Shown: positions 27,400 to 35,547, counted from the stretch's first letter. The stretch: DNA of 64,000 bases from JALYNX01 sp963749415 (GCA_963749415.1 CAVVMG010000001.1:62001-126000), one strand, 5' to 3'. The notes: generated by a model from the sequence alone, not told the origin. Translations and numbers: made by a program.

Positions 27400-28790
27400 G
27401 CCGACATCGCCCGAACCATGTCGGCCACCGATTCGCGCTGTGTCTCCGGCTCCGCCACCTCGCCAAGCCCTGGGAGACTAACGATGAAATAGGTCTTGCC
27501 GACGAACCTCTGATAGGTCAGCTTTCCGCCGAGCAGCGTGGTGAGCCGAGAGGCCACTGCCAGGCCGAGCCCCACGCTCCCGGTGAGAAGGACGGCCGAG
27601 CCGTTGTGGATGAATCGCTCGAAGAGCTTCCCGACCTGATCCTCGGGAACCCCTTGACCGTCGTCCCAGACCTCGATGTCGACCACGCCGTCACCTGCAG
27701 ACACCTCGATCCCGATGTTGTCGCCGCCGTGCCGTGCCGCGTTCGAGACCAGGTTGACCAACACGTGCCGAAGTCGTGCCGCGTCGGTGGCGACCCAAGC
27801 CTCGGTCCCGCTCTGCTTCACCGTCAGCCCGGCGCGCGAGAACGGGGAAACCGCCGAAGCCACGACGTCTGAGATCTTCACCGGGGCCATCTCGATCTCG
27901 ACCCCAGTCCCGTCGAGCCGGGCTGCGGCGAGGAGGTCGTCGACCATGCGTGTCATCTCTGCCGACTCGTTGGCGATGATCTGGGCGAGGTCGCGCACCG
28001 ACTCGGAATCGGGGGTGTTGCCATCGGTGAGGATCTCTGCGAATCCGTATATCGAGGTCAAGGGAGTCCGCAGCTCGTGGGAGAGGCCAGCGATGAACTC
28101 GTCCTTGGCCCGGCCCACTGCCCGCTCGGCCTCGATCTCGAGGTCGGCCTTGACCTGGTACTCACGAACCGCACGCTTTCCGATCATCCGATAGATGAGG
28201 ACCGCAGAGGCGGGGATCGCAAAGGTGAGGATGAACACGATGAAGTCGGTGGTCCGGCTGGCCCCGGCGGTGTTGGCCGCGATCTGCGTCTGGATTTGAT
28301 CCTGCTCCGCCTGCAACGAGTCTCTGAGCTCGATGTAGGACTCTTCGAAGTCGGTGAGGATCAGGTTCTTGGCAGCATCGAAGTCGCCTGCCTCCAACGC
28401 GGCGATGGTGGCGTCGACCGGAGTCAGGAAATGGGCAATTGGGGCGGCCGAGGCGCTCTGCTCGCCGGCCGAATGCAATTCTTCGAGGTTGTCCCGCGCG
28501 CCGAGCGCTTCGGACATCGCGGCATCGACGTCCGCGGCGCTGACCTGTCCGGTGGCCTCGAGCTCGACGAAGGTCGCCGCCTGGACCAGTGCCGCTCTGG
28601 TGAGTGCCGATGTTCCCAGGCTGGCGTTGGTCCAATGCAGGTCACGGGCGTTGTCAGCGACTCGACCGGCGCCAATGGAATTGGCGAAGGCAAGGCCGAC
28701 AACAAAGACGACGAGCAGCAGCGTCACCCCGACGGCGGCGCCGACGGTACGTCGATGTCCACTTTTTGCAGAGACCACCACCGTCCCCAT
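27396..28790 (-). CDS. Membrane sensor histidine kinase with extracellular helical sensor
   Basis: 464 residues. Transmembrane helix 1 (about 17-37), an extracellular helical region of about 145 residues rich in Ala/Glu (like four-helix-bundle sensors), and transmembrane helix 2 (about 185-205). The cytoplasmic part has the DHp box SHELRTPLTSIYGFAEIL and a second helix ending MTRMVDDLLAAARLDG. The ATPase has N-box LVSNAARHGG, G1 DDGQGVP and G2 TGSVGLGLAVASRL. No response regulator is adjacent; the only partner is the anchored secreted protein translated from the overlapping ATGA. Confidence 0.88.
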   Translation of the reverse strand: MGTVVVSAKSGHRRTVGAAVGVTLLLVVFVVGLAFANSIGAGRVADNARDLHWTNASLGTSALTRAALVQAATFVELEATGQVSAADVDAAMSEALGARDNLEELHSAGEQSASAAPIAHFLTPVDATIAALEAGDFDAAKNLILTDFEESYIELRDSLQAEQDQIQTQIAANTAGASRTTDFIVFILTFAIPASAVLIYRMIGKRAVREYQVKADLEIEAERAVGRAKDEFIAGLSHELRTPLTSIYGFAEILTDGNTPDSESVRDLAQIIANESAEMTRMVDDLLAAARLDGTGVEIEMAPVKISDVVASAVSPFSRAGLTVKQSGTEAWVATDAARLRHVLVNLVSNAARHGGDNIGIEVSAGDGVVDIEVWDDGQGVPEDQVGKLFERFIHNGSAVLLTGSVGLGLAVASRLTTLLGGKLTYQRFVGKTYFIVSLPGLGEVAEPETQRESVADMVRAMSA

Positions 28791-28869
28791 ACCGACTTAT
28801 CGGCAAAACGGGGCGCGTTTCTACATAGGCCAAATGAGCAATTGACTAATGCCGAGTGTGGAATTACGC

Positions 28870-28946
28870 GAAAACGCGATCCGCTTGTCCGCTTGTCCGC
28901 TTGTCCGAATCTGGACGGATTGCGGACTACGGATTGCGGATTGCGG
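28870..28946. repeat. Intergenic repeat: CGCTTGTC x3 and GGATTGCGGA units
   Basis: The 157-nt gap between the kinase start and the MTHFR-like stop holds three tandem CGCTTGTC units followed by GGATTGCGGACTACGGATTG and further GGATTGCGG. It is related in inverted orientation to 16885-16925. No coding potential or promoter beyond this was evident. Confidence 0.55.
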
Positions 28947-28947
28947 T

Positions 28948-29739
28948 TCAGTCGCTTGGCCTCCAAGCGACTGCGGCCTCTTCCACCAGCGACTCGAATT
29001 TGAGGCCCATCAGAATCACTCCTGACGCCCCGGCCTCCTTGGCCCTGGCCTCCATCTCGGTGGTGATCTCCCATCCCAGCTTGCGCCGCACGTCGGGCGC
29101 CGCCTCGGTGATGCGTCGCCGTAGCTCGGCCGTGGTCGGGACCGCACCGATCGACTCCATTTGATCCACCCACTCGACGTTGAAGGGGGGGATCACCATC
29201 AGGAAGACGGGCGGGTCGCCGTCCCTGAGGCCGAGCCTTCCCATTTCCACCCCGATCACGTCGGGATCGAGAACCGGCCCGGTGACGAAGAATTGGGCCC
29301 CGACATCGATGCGCCGCCGGAACTGCCACTCCCGGAACCGGGTCGGCATCCCCACCTCGAAGTCGGGGAGCTCCTCCTGAAGCCGGCGCAGGTGCTCGAC
29401 GATCTCATAGTGGTGCGCTAAGTGGTCGATGTGAGGCACCGTGTCCCCGATCACCACCAGGAACGAGTCCACTCCGTTGCCCAGGGCGCCGCGCACCTCC
29501 GACTCGATGGCGAGGATGTTGCGGTCCCGGGTCGAAACCACGACGGTGGGCTCGACATCAGGAGTGTCGTGGGTGATCCGGGCCGAAAACGCATAGGGGG
29601 AGACCCGGATCCTGCCGAACACGTTGTCGGTCACGATCACCTGGCGCCATGCCGGGGAAAGGCTGCGATGTCGGAGGTCGGGGAACTCTGGCGGGTTGAC
29701 CTCGGCGATCCGCAACCAGCCGTCGGCGTTACTCAGCAA
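28948..29739 (-). CDS. Methylenetetrahydrofolate reductase-like protein
   Basis: 263 residues from TTG 29739, with AAGGAG seven nt upstream inside the end of metH; the genes overlap by 11 nt. The MTHFR TIM-barrel pattern is recognisable: IAEVNPPEFPDLR at the N-terminus, PTVVVSTRDRN, NGVDSFLVVIGDTVPH (folate/FAD region), FEVGMPTRF, and GAQFFVTGPVLDPDV (the usual ...TQ..F pattern). It presumably supplies 5-methyl-THF to the co-transcribed MetH, or acts in a corrinoid methyl-transfer variant. It is somewhat shorter than standard MetF, so assignment to the broader MTHFR-like family is safer. Confidence 0.72.
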   Translation of the reverse strand: MLSNADGWLRIAEVNPPEFPDLRHRSLSPAWRQVIVTDNVFGRIRVSPYAFSARITHDTPDVEPTVVVSTRDRNILAIESEVRGALGNGVDSFLVVIGDTVPHIDHLAHHYEIVEHLRRLQEELPDFEVGMPTRFREWQFRRRIDVGAQFFVTGPVLDPDVIGVEMGRLGLRDGDPPVFLMVIPPFNVEWVDQMESIGAVPTTAELRRRITEAAPDVRRKLGWEITTEMEARAKEAGASGVILMGLKFESLVEEAAVAWRPSD

Positions 29740-32700
29740 CTCTCGACTCCTTGGGCCGCTTGGCGATGAAGTACTTGGCCTGTGGGTGATGGCAGATGAT
29801 GGCCGAGGTGGTCTGCTCCGGCTGGTACTGGTAGGCGGTCTCCTCGCCGACCTCGATGCCCAGGCGATCGGCACCCAGGATCCAGGCCACCCGCTCGTTG
29901 TCCTCGAGATCGGGGCATGCCGGATAGCCCCACGAGAACCGCCCGCCCCGATATTGCTGGCGGAAGAGCCCGAGGAGGTTCGGCCCGTCCTGGTCGGAGA
30001 ATCCCCATTCCTGGCGGATCCGGAAGTGCCAGTACTCGGCGAGGGCCTCGGCCATCTCGACGCCGAGCCCGTGGAGGAGCAGATACTCGTGGTACTCGTT
30101 CGCCTCGAACAGCTCGGCAGTCCGCTTCGACACCTCGTGGCCCATGGTGACGATGTGGAACGCGGCATAGTCGACCTCTCCGCCCATCGGCCGGAAGAAA
30201 TCGGGGATCGAGTAGAAGGGATCCTCCTGCTGTCGGGGGAAGTTGAAACGGGTGAGCTCGGTGCTCCGACTCTCGTCCTCCCACAGCACCAGGTCGTCTC
30301 CGTCTCCATTGGCGGCGAAGTAGCCGTAGACCAATTGCGGTCGCAAGAGGCCGGAGAATCGGGCCCTCGCCAGTTGGTCGCGGAGGATGGGTTGCAATCT
30401 CTCCTTGAACTCCCGGTCGTTCTCCCCAGGCTCGGGCCGGTACTGCCACTGATTGCGGAACAGGGCGGTCAGGTTGAGATAGGGGACGATCTCATCGATG
30501 GACAGCCCACGCACCACCCTGGTACCCACGAACGGCGGCTTGAAGATCTCGTTGTCGGTCTCCACGCTCGGCGAACGCGCCGGGATGGCCACCGCCTCGG
30601 TCGCTTCCTGGGTTCGCACCCTGCCCGCTATCGGGGGCGGAGCCGGCTCACCGGCAACGATCTTCTGCATGGCGTCGAGGCCGGCGAAGGCGTTCTTCCC
30701 GTAATAGAGCGGACCGGCGTATTTCGATCGCAGATCGGCCTCGACATAGTTCCGGGTTAGCGCGGCTCCTCCGAGCAGCACCGGCACCTTGCCCAGGCCC
30801 CGGCGGTCCAACTCCTCGAGGTTGTCACGCATGATCAGTGTCGACTTCACCAGGAGGCCGCTCATCCCGATGGCATCGGAGTTGGTGTCCTCGAAGACCT
30901 TGATCATCTCCGCGATCCCCACCTTGATCCCGAGGTTGTGAACCTCGTACCCGTTGTTACTGAGGATGATGTCGACCAGGTTCTTGCCGATGTCATGGAC
31001 GTCGCCGGACACTGTGGCGATCACGATCTTCCCTCTGCCGGCTGTGTCTGCCTTCTCCATGAGCGGCTCGAGATGGGCCACGGCTTTCTTCATGGTCTCC
31101 GCCGACTTGAGGACGAACGGCAGCTGCATCTCGCCGCTGGCGAATTGGTCGCCAACGGTCTTCATCCCATCGAGGAGATAGTCGTTGATGATGTCCAGCG
31201 GCCGGGTCCCTTCACCCAAGGCCTCGTCGAGGTCGGCGATGATCGAGCGCTGGTCGCCGTCGACGATCCGCTTCGCCAGCCGCTCCCCTACCGGCAGCCC
31301 TTCGTAGTCTTCTGCCTCCGACTTCTTTGTGGTCACATCGGCAAACAGCTCGAGCAGCCGTTCCAACGGGTCATAGCCTGGCTCGCGGCGATCGTGGACC
31401 AGGTCGAGACACACCTTGCGCTGTTCCGGGTCGATCTTTGCCAGGGGCTCGATTTTCCCGGCATGAACGATCGCGGCGTCGAGCCCGGCCTCGACCGCTT
31501 CGTGTAGGAACACCGAGTTGAGCACACGCCGTGCCGCCGGGTTGAGGCCGAACGAGATGTTGGACACCCCGAGCACGGTCCGGGCCCCCGGGATCTCGGC
31601 TTTGATGCGACGGATCGCCTCCAGGGTCTCCAGCCCGTCACGACGCAGGTCGTCATCGCCGGTGCTGAGGGGAAACGTCAGGGCGTCGAAGATCAAATCG
31701 ACGGCTTCGAGGCCATAGCGCTCGACGGCGAGGTCGTGGATGCGGTGTGCCACCCTCAACTTCCATTCCAGGGTGCGGGCCTGGCCTTCTTCGTCGATGA
31801 GCAGGCAGATCACGGCTGCCCCGTGTTTCGCGGCGAGCTTGAACACCCGGTCCAACCGGGAGCCCTCGCTTTCCCCATCTTCGAGGTTGGCGCTGTTGAG
31901 GACACATCGACCCCCGAGACGCTCGAGGCCTGCCTCCATGACCTGGGGCTCGGTGGAATCGAGGACCACCGGAGCGGCGACGTCGGTTGCGAAGGCGGCG
32001 GCGATCCTGCTCATGTCCGCCACCCCATCCCGTCCCACGTAGTCGACGCAGAGGTCGACCAGGTGGGCGCCCTCCCTCACCTGCTCCTGGCCCACGGCGA
32101 CACAGCCTTCGAGGTCTTCGGCGAGCAGTGCCTCCTTGAAGGCCTTGGAGCCATTGGCATTCGACCGCTCCCCGATGATGAGGAAGGAGGTGTCTTGATC
32201 GAAGGGAACCTGGCTGTAGATGGAAGCCGCGGAAGGGATCACCGTGGGCTGCCGCTCGCGCACGGTGTCGGGGCGGACTCGCTCGATGACCGCTGCCAGG
32301 TGCTCGGTCGTGGTCCCGCAGCATCCCCCGACCACTCCGACGCCCAATTCCGACACGAAGCTGCCGAGGTGGGTGGCCAGGTCCTGGGGACCGAGGTCGT
32401 AGACCATCTGCCCGTCTTCGACATGAGGAAGGCCGGCATTGGGTATCGCCGACACCGGCACTCGGGAATGGCGGGTGAGGTGGCGCAGCGGCTCGAACAT
32501 CTCGGCGGGCCCGGTGGCGCAGTTGAGCCCGATGACGTCCGGGTGCAGGGCCTCGAGGCTGGTGAGGGCGGCGCCGATCTCGGTGCCGGGCAACATCCGT
32601 CCCGTCAGCTCGATGGTGACCTGCACCTGGACCGGTAGGTCGACTCCGGCGCCGCGCATTGCAGCCCGGGCTCCCTCGATCGCGGCCTTGGCGCCAAGCA

Positions 32701-33193
32701 GGTCGAATTGGGTCTCGATGATCACCAGATCGACTCCCCCGTCGATCAACCCCCTGGTCTCCTCGTGGTACGACTCGACCAGCTGTGCGTAGGTGATCTG
32801 GCCGAGAGTGGCGAACTTGGTGCCGGGGCCGATGGAGCCGGCCACGAAGCGGGGCCGGCCATCCTCGGCGATGAACTCGTCCACAGACTCACGAGCCAGG
32901 CGGGCGCCTGCAGCCGCGATCTCATAGGTCCGGTCCTGAAGGCCGTACTCGCCGAGGGGGACGGAAAAGGCTCCGAAGGTGTTCGTCTCCACCACGTCGA
33001 CGCCAACCCGGAGGAAGCCGCGATGCAGGTCCCGAATGACATCGGGCCTGGTCACGTTGAGCAGCTCGTTGCAGCCCTCGAGGGCCGGCCCTCCGAAGTC
33101 GTCGGCGGTGAGACCCACGATTTGCAGGTTGGTGCCGGTGGCCCCGTCGAAAACGACCACTCCTTTGGTGATTGCATCGAGGTAGGACGTCAT
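29729..33193 (-). CDS. metH: Cobalamin-dependent methionine synthase
   Basis: 1154 residues, four modules. The homocysteine methyltransferase barrel (1-310) has FDGATGTNLQ, GLNCATGP and the zinc pair VGGCCGTTTEH. The pterin-binding barrel (about 325-590) has IIGERSNANGSKAFKEAL. The B12 module has the cobalt-ligand motif GDVHDIGKNL near residue 700 and MSGLLVKS. The SAM reactivation domain (about 880-1154) ends with RFSWGYPACPDL and HHPQAKYF. MetH transfers methyl from 5-methyl-THF to homocysteine. No frame break occurs over 3.5 kb. A SAM-I riboswitch lies in the 5' leader, so expression should fall when SAM is plentiful. Confidence 0.97.
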   Translation of the reverse strand: MTSYLDAITKGVVVFDGATGTNLQIVGLTADDFGGPALEGCNELLNVTRPDVIRDLHRGFLRVGVDVVETNTFGAFSVPLGEYGLQDRTYEIAAAGARLARESVDEFIAEDGRPRFVAGSIGPGTKFATLGQITYAQLVESYHEETRGLIDGGVDLVIIETQFDLLGAKAAIEGARAAMRGAGVDLPVQVQVTIELTGRMLPGTEIGAALTSLEALHPDVIGLNCATGPAEMFEPLRHLTRHSRVPVSAIPNAGLPHVEDGQMVYDLGPQDLATHLGSFVSELGVGVVGGCCGTTTEHLAAVIERVRPDTVRERQPTVIPSAASIYSQVPFDQDTSFLIIGERSNANGSKAFKEALLAEDLEGCVAVGQEQVREGAHLVDLCVDYVGRDGVADMSRIAAAFATDVAAPVVLDSTEPQVMEAGLERLGGRCVLNSANLEDGESEGSRLDRVFKLAAKHGAAVICLLIDEEGQARTLEWKLRVAHRIHDLAVERYGLEAVDLIFDALTFPLSTGDDDLRRDGLETLEAIRRIKAEIPGARTVLGVSNISFGLNPAARRVLNSVFLHEAVEAGLDAAIVHAGKIEPLAKIDPEQRKVCLDLVHDRREPGYDPLERLLELFADVTTKKSEAEDYEGLPVGERLAKRIVDGDQRSIIADLDEALGEGTRPLDIINDYLLDGMKTVGDQFASGEMQLPFVLKSAETMKKAVAHLEPLMEKADTAGRGKIVIATVSGDVHDIGKNLVDIILSNNGYEVHNLGIKVGIAEMIKVFEDTNSDAIGMSGLLVKSTLIMRDNLEELDRRGLGKVPVLLGGAALTRNYVEADLRSKYAGPLYYGKNAFAGLDAMQKIVAGEPAPPPIAGRVRTQEATEAVAIPARSPSVETDNEIFKPPFVGTRVVRGLSIDEIVPYLNLTALFRNQWQYRPEPGENDREFKERLQPILRDQLARARFSGLLRPQLVYGYFAANGDGDDLVLWEDESRSTELTRFNFPRQQEDPFYSIPDFFRPMGGEVDYAAFHIVTMGHEVSKRTAELFEANEYHEYLLLHGLGVEMAEALAEYWHFRIRQEWGFSDQDGPNLLGLFRQQYRGGRFSWGYPACPDLEDNERVAWILGADRLGIEVGEETAYQYQPEQTTSAIICHHPQAKYFIAKRPKESRVAE

Positions 33194-33304
33194 GACGACG
33201 TCCGCCTACGACTACAACAAGGCTCGGCTGTCGGGCTCAAGGGCATCTCCTGGTTGTCTCTCTCGAAACGCCCGAGAGCGCCGAGAGCCGGAGCCCTTCG
33301 GCAA

Positions 33305-33387
33305 CTCATCGTTCCAGGCATTGGCACCGTGCTTGCGCCGGTTGCCGCGGTATCACAGGGCCTGATCCCTCAACCGCTCTAGATGAG
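33305..33387 (-). promoter_or_regulatory. SAM-I (S-box) riboswitch upstream of metH
   Basis: Read on the minus strand, P1 is CTCATC (33387-33382) pairing with GATGAG (33310-33305). Between them are the S-box core blocks in order: TAGAGCGGTTGAGGGA, GGCCCTGTGAT, CCGCGGCAACC and GGTGCCAATGCC. About 110 nt separate the aptamer from the metH ATG. That leader contains a CTCTCG/CGAGAG hairpin but no T-run terminator, so translational control or an unrecognised termination mechanism is possible. Confidence 0.85.
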
Positions 33388-33499
33388 CGCTTCGTCAAGC
33401 AAAACAATAGCGTGCGGCGACCGGCATGAGCCGGAGTCAAATGCAATCGAGCCTGGCGCCGTCTGCCTAGGGTTTTCCACAACGGACACTGGAGTCGTC

Positions 33500-33955
33500 A
33501 TGTCGGAGCTCTCTGTGAGTCGCGAGGTCGCGGTGCCGCCGGACCGGCTTTGGGAGCTGATCACCGACCTGGATCGGGCCCCCGAGGTCATCTCCGCAGT
33601 CACGTCCATCGAACGCCTCGACGACGCCGAGGAATTCGGTATCGGGACCAGATGGCAGGAGACGAGGACGATTCTGGGGCGGGACACAACCGAAACCCTC
33701 GAAGTAGTCGAGGTCGATCCCGGCCGGAGTTACACGGTGGCGGCGGAGAGCCTCGGCCAGGGGTTCCGATCCGTCATCACGGTTGCCCCTTCTCCCACAG
33801 GGAGCGTCATCACCATGTCTTTCAGCGGGGAGCCTGCCGGGACGGTATCCAAAGTCCTGGCGGGGACCGTCGGCAAGCTCTTCGAGGGTGGCACCAGGAA
33901 GGCCCTGGTCAGGGATCTCGAAGACATCGCCGAGGTCGCCGAATCTGAGGTTTGA
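33500..33955 (+). CDS. SRPBCC family (START/Bet v1-like) protein
   Basis: 151 residues from ATG 33500, with GGAG five nt upstream. The SRPBCC pattern is clear: LSVSREVAVPPDRLWELITDLDRAPEVIS opening, SIERLDDAEEFGIGTRWQETR, TETLEVVEVDPGRSYTV, VITMSFSGEP, and a long C-terminal helix (GGTRKALVRDLEDIAEVAE). Members bind hydrophobic ligands or act in polyketide/toxin contexts; ligand unknown here. It stands alone between the metH leader and the hom leader. Confidence 0.8.
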   Translation: MSELSVSREVAVPPDRLWELITDLDRAPEVISAVTSIERLDDAEEFGIGTRWQETRTILGRDTTETLEVVEVDPGRSYTVAAESLGQGFRSVITVAPSPTGSVITMSFSGEPAGTVSKVLAGTVGKLFEGGTRKALVRDLEDIAEVAESEV

Positions 33956-33965
33956 GCGCGTCGCA

Positions 33966-33994
33966 TTGACGCCGGTGAGAATCGCGGATACCTT
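33966..33994 (+). promoter_or_regulatory. Promoter of the hom leader: TTGACG-N17-TACCTT
   Basis: -35 TTGACG (33966-33971) and -10 TACCTT (33989-33994) are separated by 17 nt. The -10 box ends 10 nt before the leader-peptide ATG, giving a transcript with a very short 5' end. Confidence 0.6.
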
Positions 33995-34004
33995 TTCCCC
34001 AGAC

Positions 34005-34070
34005 ATGAGTGCTGCAATCACCACGACGACCATGACCACGGCCCATGAGCCGTGCGGCCCGGTCGTGTGA
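34005..34070 (+). CDS. Threonine-rich leader peptide of the homoserine dehydrogenase gene
   Basis: A 21-codon ORF encoding MSAAITTTTMTTAHEPCGPVV. Six Thr and one Ile codon lie within nine residues (ITTTTMTT), resembling the enterobacterial ThrL leader in logic. It is followed at once by a hairpin (GTCGTGT at 34062-34068 with ACACGAC at 34086-34092, overlapping the peptide's stop region) and then an intrinsic terminator. Ribosome stalling on Thr codons when Thr-tRNA is scarce would be expected to favour read-through into hom. The attenuation mechanism is inferred; the peptide and terminator are visible directly. Confidence 0.8.
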   Translation: MSAAITTTTMTTAHEPCGPVV

Positions 34071-34097
34071 TCAGCACCCTCTAAGACACGACAAAGG

Positions 34098-34126
34098 ATC
34101 CGCCCGGCACCGGAGCGGATTTTTTT
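34098..34126 (+). terminator. Intrinsic terminator (attenuator) before hom
   Basis: ATCCGCCC (34098-34105) pairs with GGAGCGGAT (34112-34120, one bulged A), followed by seven T residues (34120-34126). It lies between the Thr-rich leader peptide and hom on the coding strand, as in amino-acid biosynthesis attenuators. Confidence 0.82.
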
Positions 34127-34167
34127 GTATCCGCAGGTGTCGGAGGCTCACAGAGACTGGAAGCCAG

Positions 34168-34215
34168 ATGACACCACAAGCCACTGCCGTCGAGCACAAC
34201 GGTGAACGGCAATGA
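34168..34215 (+). CDS. Possible 15-codon upstream ORF coupled to hom
   Basis: ATG at 34168, with GGAAG upstream, opens a 15-residue frame (MTPQATAVEHNGERQ) whose TGA overlaps the hom ATG (ATGA). hom itself has only a weak ribosome site, so translational coupling is plausible. A chance ORF of this length cannot be excluded. Confidence 0.35.
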   Translation: MTPQATAVEHNGERQ

Positions 34216-35228
34216 TCGTCAAGGTCGGAGTTCTCGGCGCGGGAACCGTGGGTGGAGCCTTGGTCCAGAGGCTCCTCCTCGACCGTGAGGAGATCCGTCA
34301 AAAGTCAGGGGTCGACCTCGAGTTGCGCATGGTCGCGGTAAAGCACCTCGACAAGCCGCGGGTCTTCGAACTGTCAGCGGACAAGATAACTGATCAGGCG
34401 ATGGCGGTTGTGAGCAGCCCCGGCATCGACGTGATAGTGGAGGCAATCGGGGGGCTGGAGCCCACCGGCGACCTGCTGATGACGGCGCTGCGATCGGGCA
34501 AGCCGGTGGTAACCGCGAACAAGGAGCTGGTCGCCACCAGGGGCGAGGAGCTGTTCGACGCCGCCAACCAATCGGGCGTCCCTCTGATGTACGAGGCGGC
34601 CGTCGGTGGCGGCATACCCGTGATTCGCCCGCTGGCGGAGAGCCTGGCCGGGGAGCGCATCGATCGGGTGAGCGGGATCGTCAACGGCACCACCAACTTC
34701 ATCCTGAGCGCGATGACCAATGAGGGGAGCACCTTCGAGGAGGCACTGGCCAAGGCAACCGAGCTCGGCTACGCCGAGCCCGACCCCTCCGACGACATCT
34801 CGGGTCGAGACGCCGCCTTCAAGACGGCGATCCTCGGCAGGCTGGCCTTCGGGAGCTGGGTCCCGCCCTGGGAAGTCGACTGCACCGGGATCGAGGGCGT
34901 CACCCGCGAGGACGTCGAGTCGGCCAGGGCTGAAGGCAAGGTCATCAAGCTGCTGGGAGTGGCCGAGCGCGCCGGGGACGCCATCCTCACCAGAGTCGAG
35001 CCGGTGTCACTCGAGAAGTCCCATCCCCTCGCCGGGGTCGACGGGGTCACCAATGCGATCTTCGTCGAGGGCCCGGCCGTGGGCCGGCTCCTGTTCACCG
35101 GCCCCGGGGCGGGTGGCCAGCCGACCGCATCCGCACTCCTCGGCGACCTGATCCAGGTCGCCTCGCGCCGCAAATGGCAGGGCAAGACCCCGGGACATCG
35201 CCGTCCCCGACAGGTCCTACACCGTTGA
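34212..35228 (+). CDS. hom: Homoserine dehydrogenase, without C-terminal ACT domain
   Basis: 338 residues. NAD(P)-binding GVLGAGTVGGALVQ, then AIGGLEPTGDLLMTAL, VVTANKELVATRGEELF, the catalytic segment with VGGGIPVIRPLAE, VNGTTNFILSAM, and DPSDDISGRDAAFKTAIL. It reduces aspartate semialdehyde to homoserine, the branch point to threonine and methionine. The protein ends about 20 residues after GDLIQVASRRK, where actinobacterial homologues normally continue into an ACT regulatory domain of about 90 residues. The 3' end overlaps the convergent tfoX-like gene by 12 nt. Either the ACT domain was lost, with control left to the leader attenuator, or a frameshift near 35190 cuts it. Confidence 0.9.
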   Translation: MIVKVGVLGAGTVGGALVQRLLLDREEIRQKSGVDLELRMVAVKHLDKPRVFELSADKITDQAMAVVSSPGIDVIVEAIGGLEPTGDLLMTALRSGKPVVTANKELVATRGEELFDAANQSGVPLMYEAAVGGGIPVIRPLAESLAGERIDRVSGIVNGTTNFILSAMTNEGSTFEEALAKATELGYAEPDPSDDISGRDAAFKTAILGRLAFGSWVPPWEVDCTGIEGVTREDVESARAEGKVIKLLGVAERAGDAILTRVEPVSLEKSHPLAGVDGVTNAIFVEGPAVGRLLFTGPGAGGQPTASALLGDLIQVASRRKWQGKTPGHRRPRQVLHR

Positions 35229-35537
35229 GCTGAGGTTGGCCAACCCCCTGCCCAACCAATGGGCAAGGGTCTCGTCATCCAGACCGTGGGCCGGGATCGA
35301 CACCCAGCCGGGCACCGGGCGCCCGGCGAAGATAAACGGCTCGGGTGTCTCCCCACCGGGCGATGCCGGTTGCGACCCTGCGAGGTGGATGCAGATCGTG
35401 TCCCCGAGGACCGCCACCGCCAGTCGGTCCTCTATGAAGAACCCGACACCGTCGAAGACTCGATTCTCCGTAAGTTCTCCCCGCCCGGCCAATTGGTGAC
35501 GGATGCGATCGGCGAGCGGTTCGTCAACGGCGACCAT
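35217..35537 (-). CDS. TfoX/Sxy N-terminal domain family protein
   Basis: 106 residues from the ATG at 35537, beginning MVAVDEPLADRIRHQL. The TfoX_N pattern follows: LTENRVFDGVGFFIEDRLAVAVLGDTICIHL split over two strands, TPEPFIFAGRPVPGWVSIP, and the terminal helix LDDETLAHWLGRGLANL. Standalone TfoX_N proteins are common in Actinomycetota with no assigned role; despite the name there is no reason to invoke competence here. It follows the Ddn-like gene by 10 nt and is probably co-transcribed. Confidence 0.82.
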   Translation of the reverse strand: MVAVDEPLADRIRHQLAGRGELTENRVFDGVGFFIEDRLAVAVLGDTICIHLAGSQPASPGGETPEPFIFAGRPVPGWVSIPAHGLDDETLAHWLGRGLANLSSTV

Positions 35538-35547
35538 GGGCCCGAAT

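Noticed and set aside
29740..30309. Upstream extension of the MTHFR-like frame (total 453 codons)
   Set aside because: The extension reads Ser/Arg-rich antisense-like sequence within metH in another frame; homology begins only at the TTG near 29739.
35217..35537. TfoX-like gene as a competence regulator
   Set aside because: It is a standalone N-terminal domain protein common in Actinomycetota; no competence genes are nearby.
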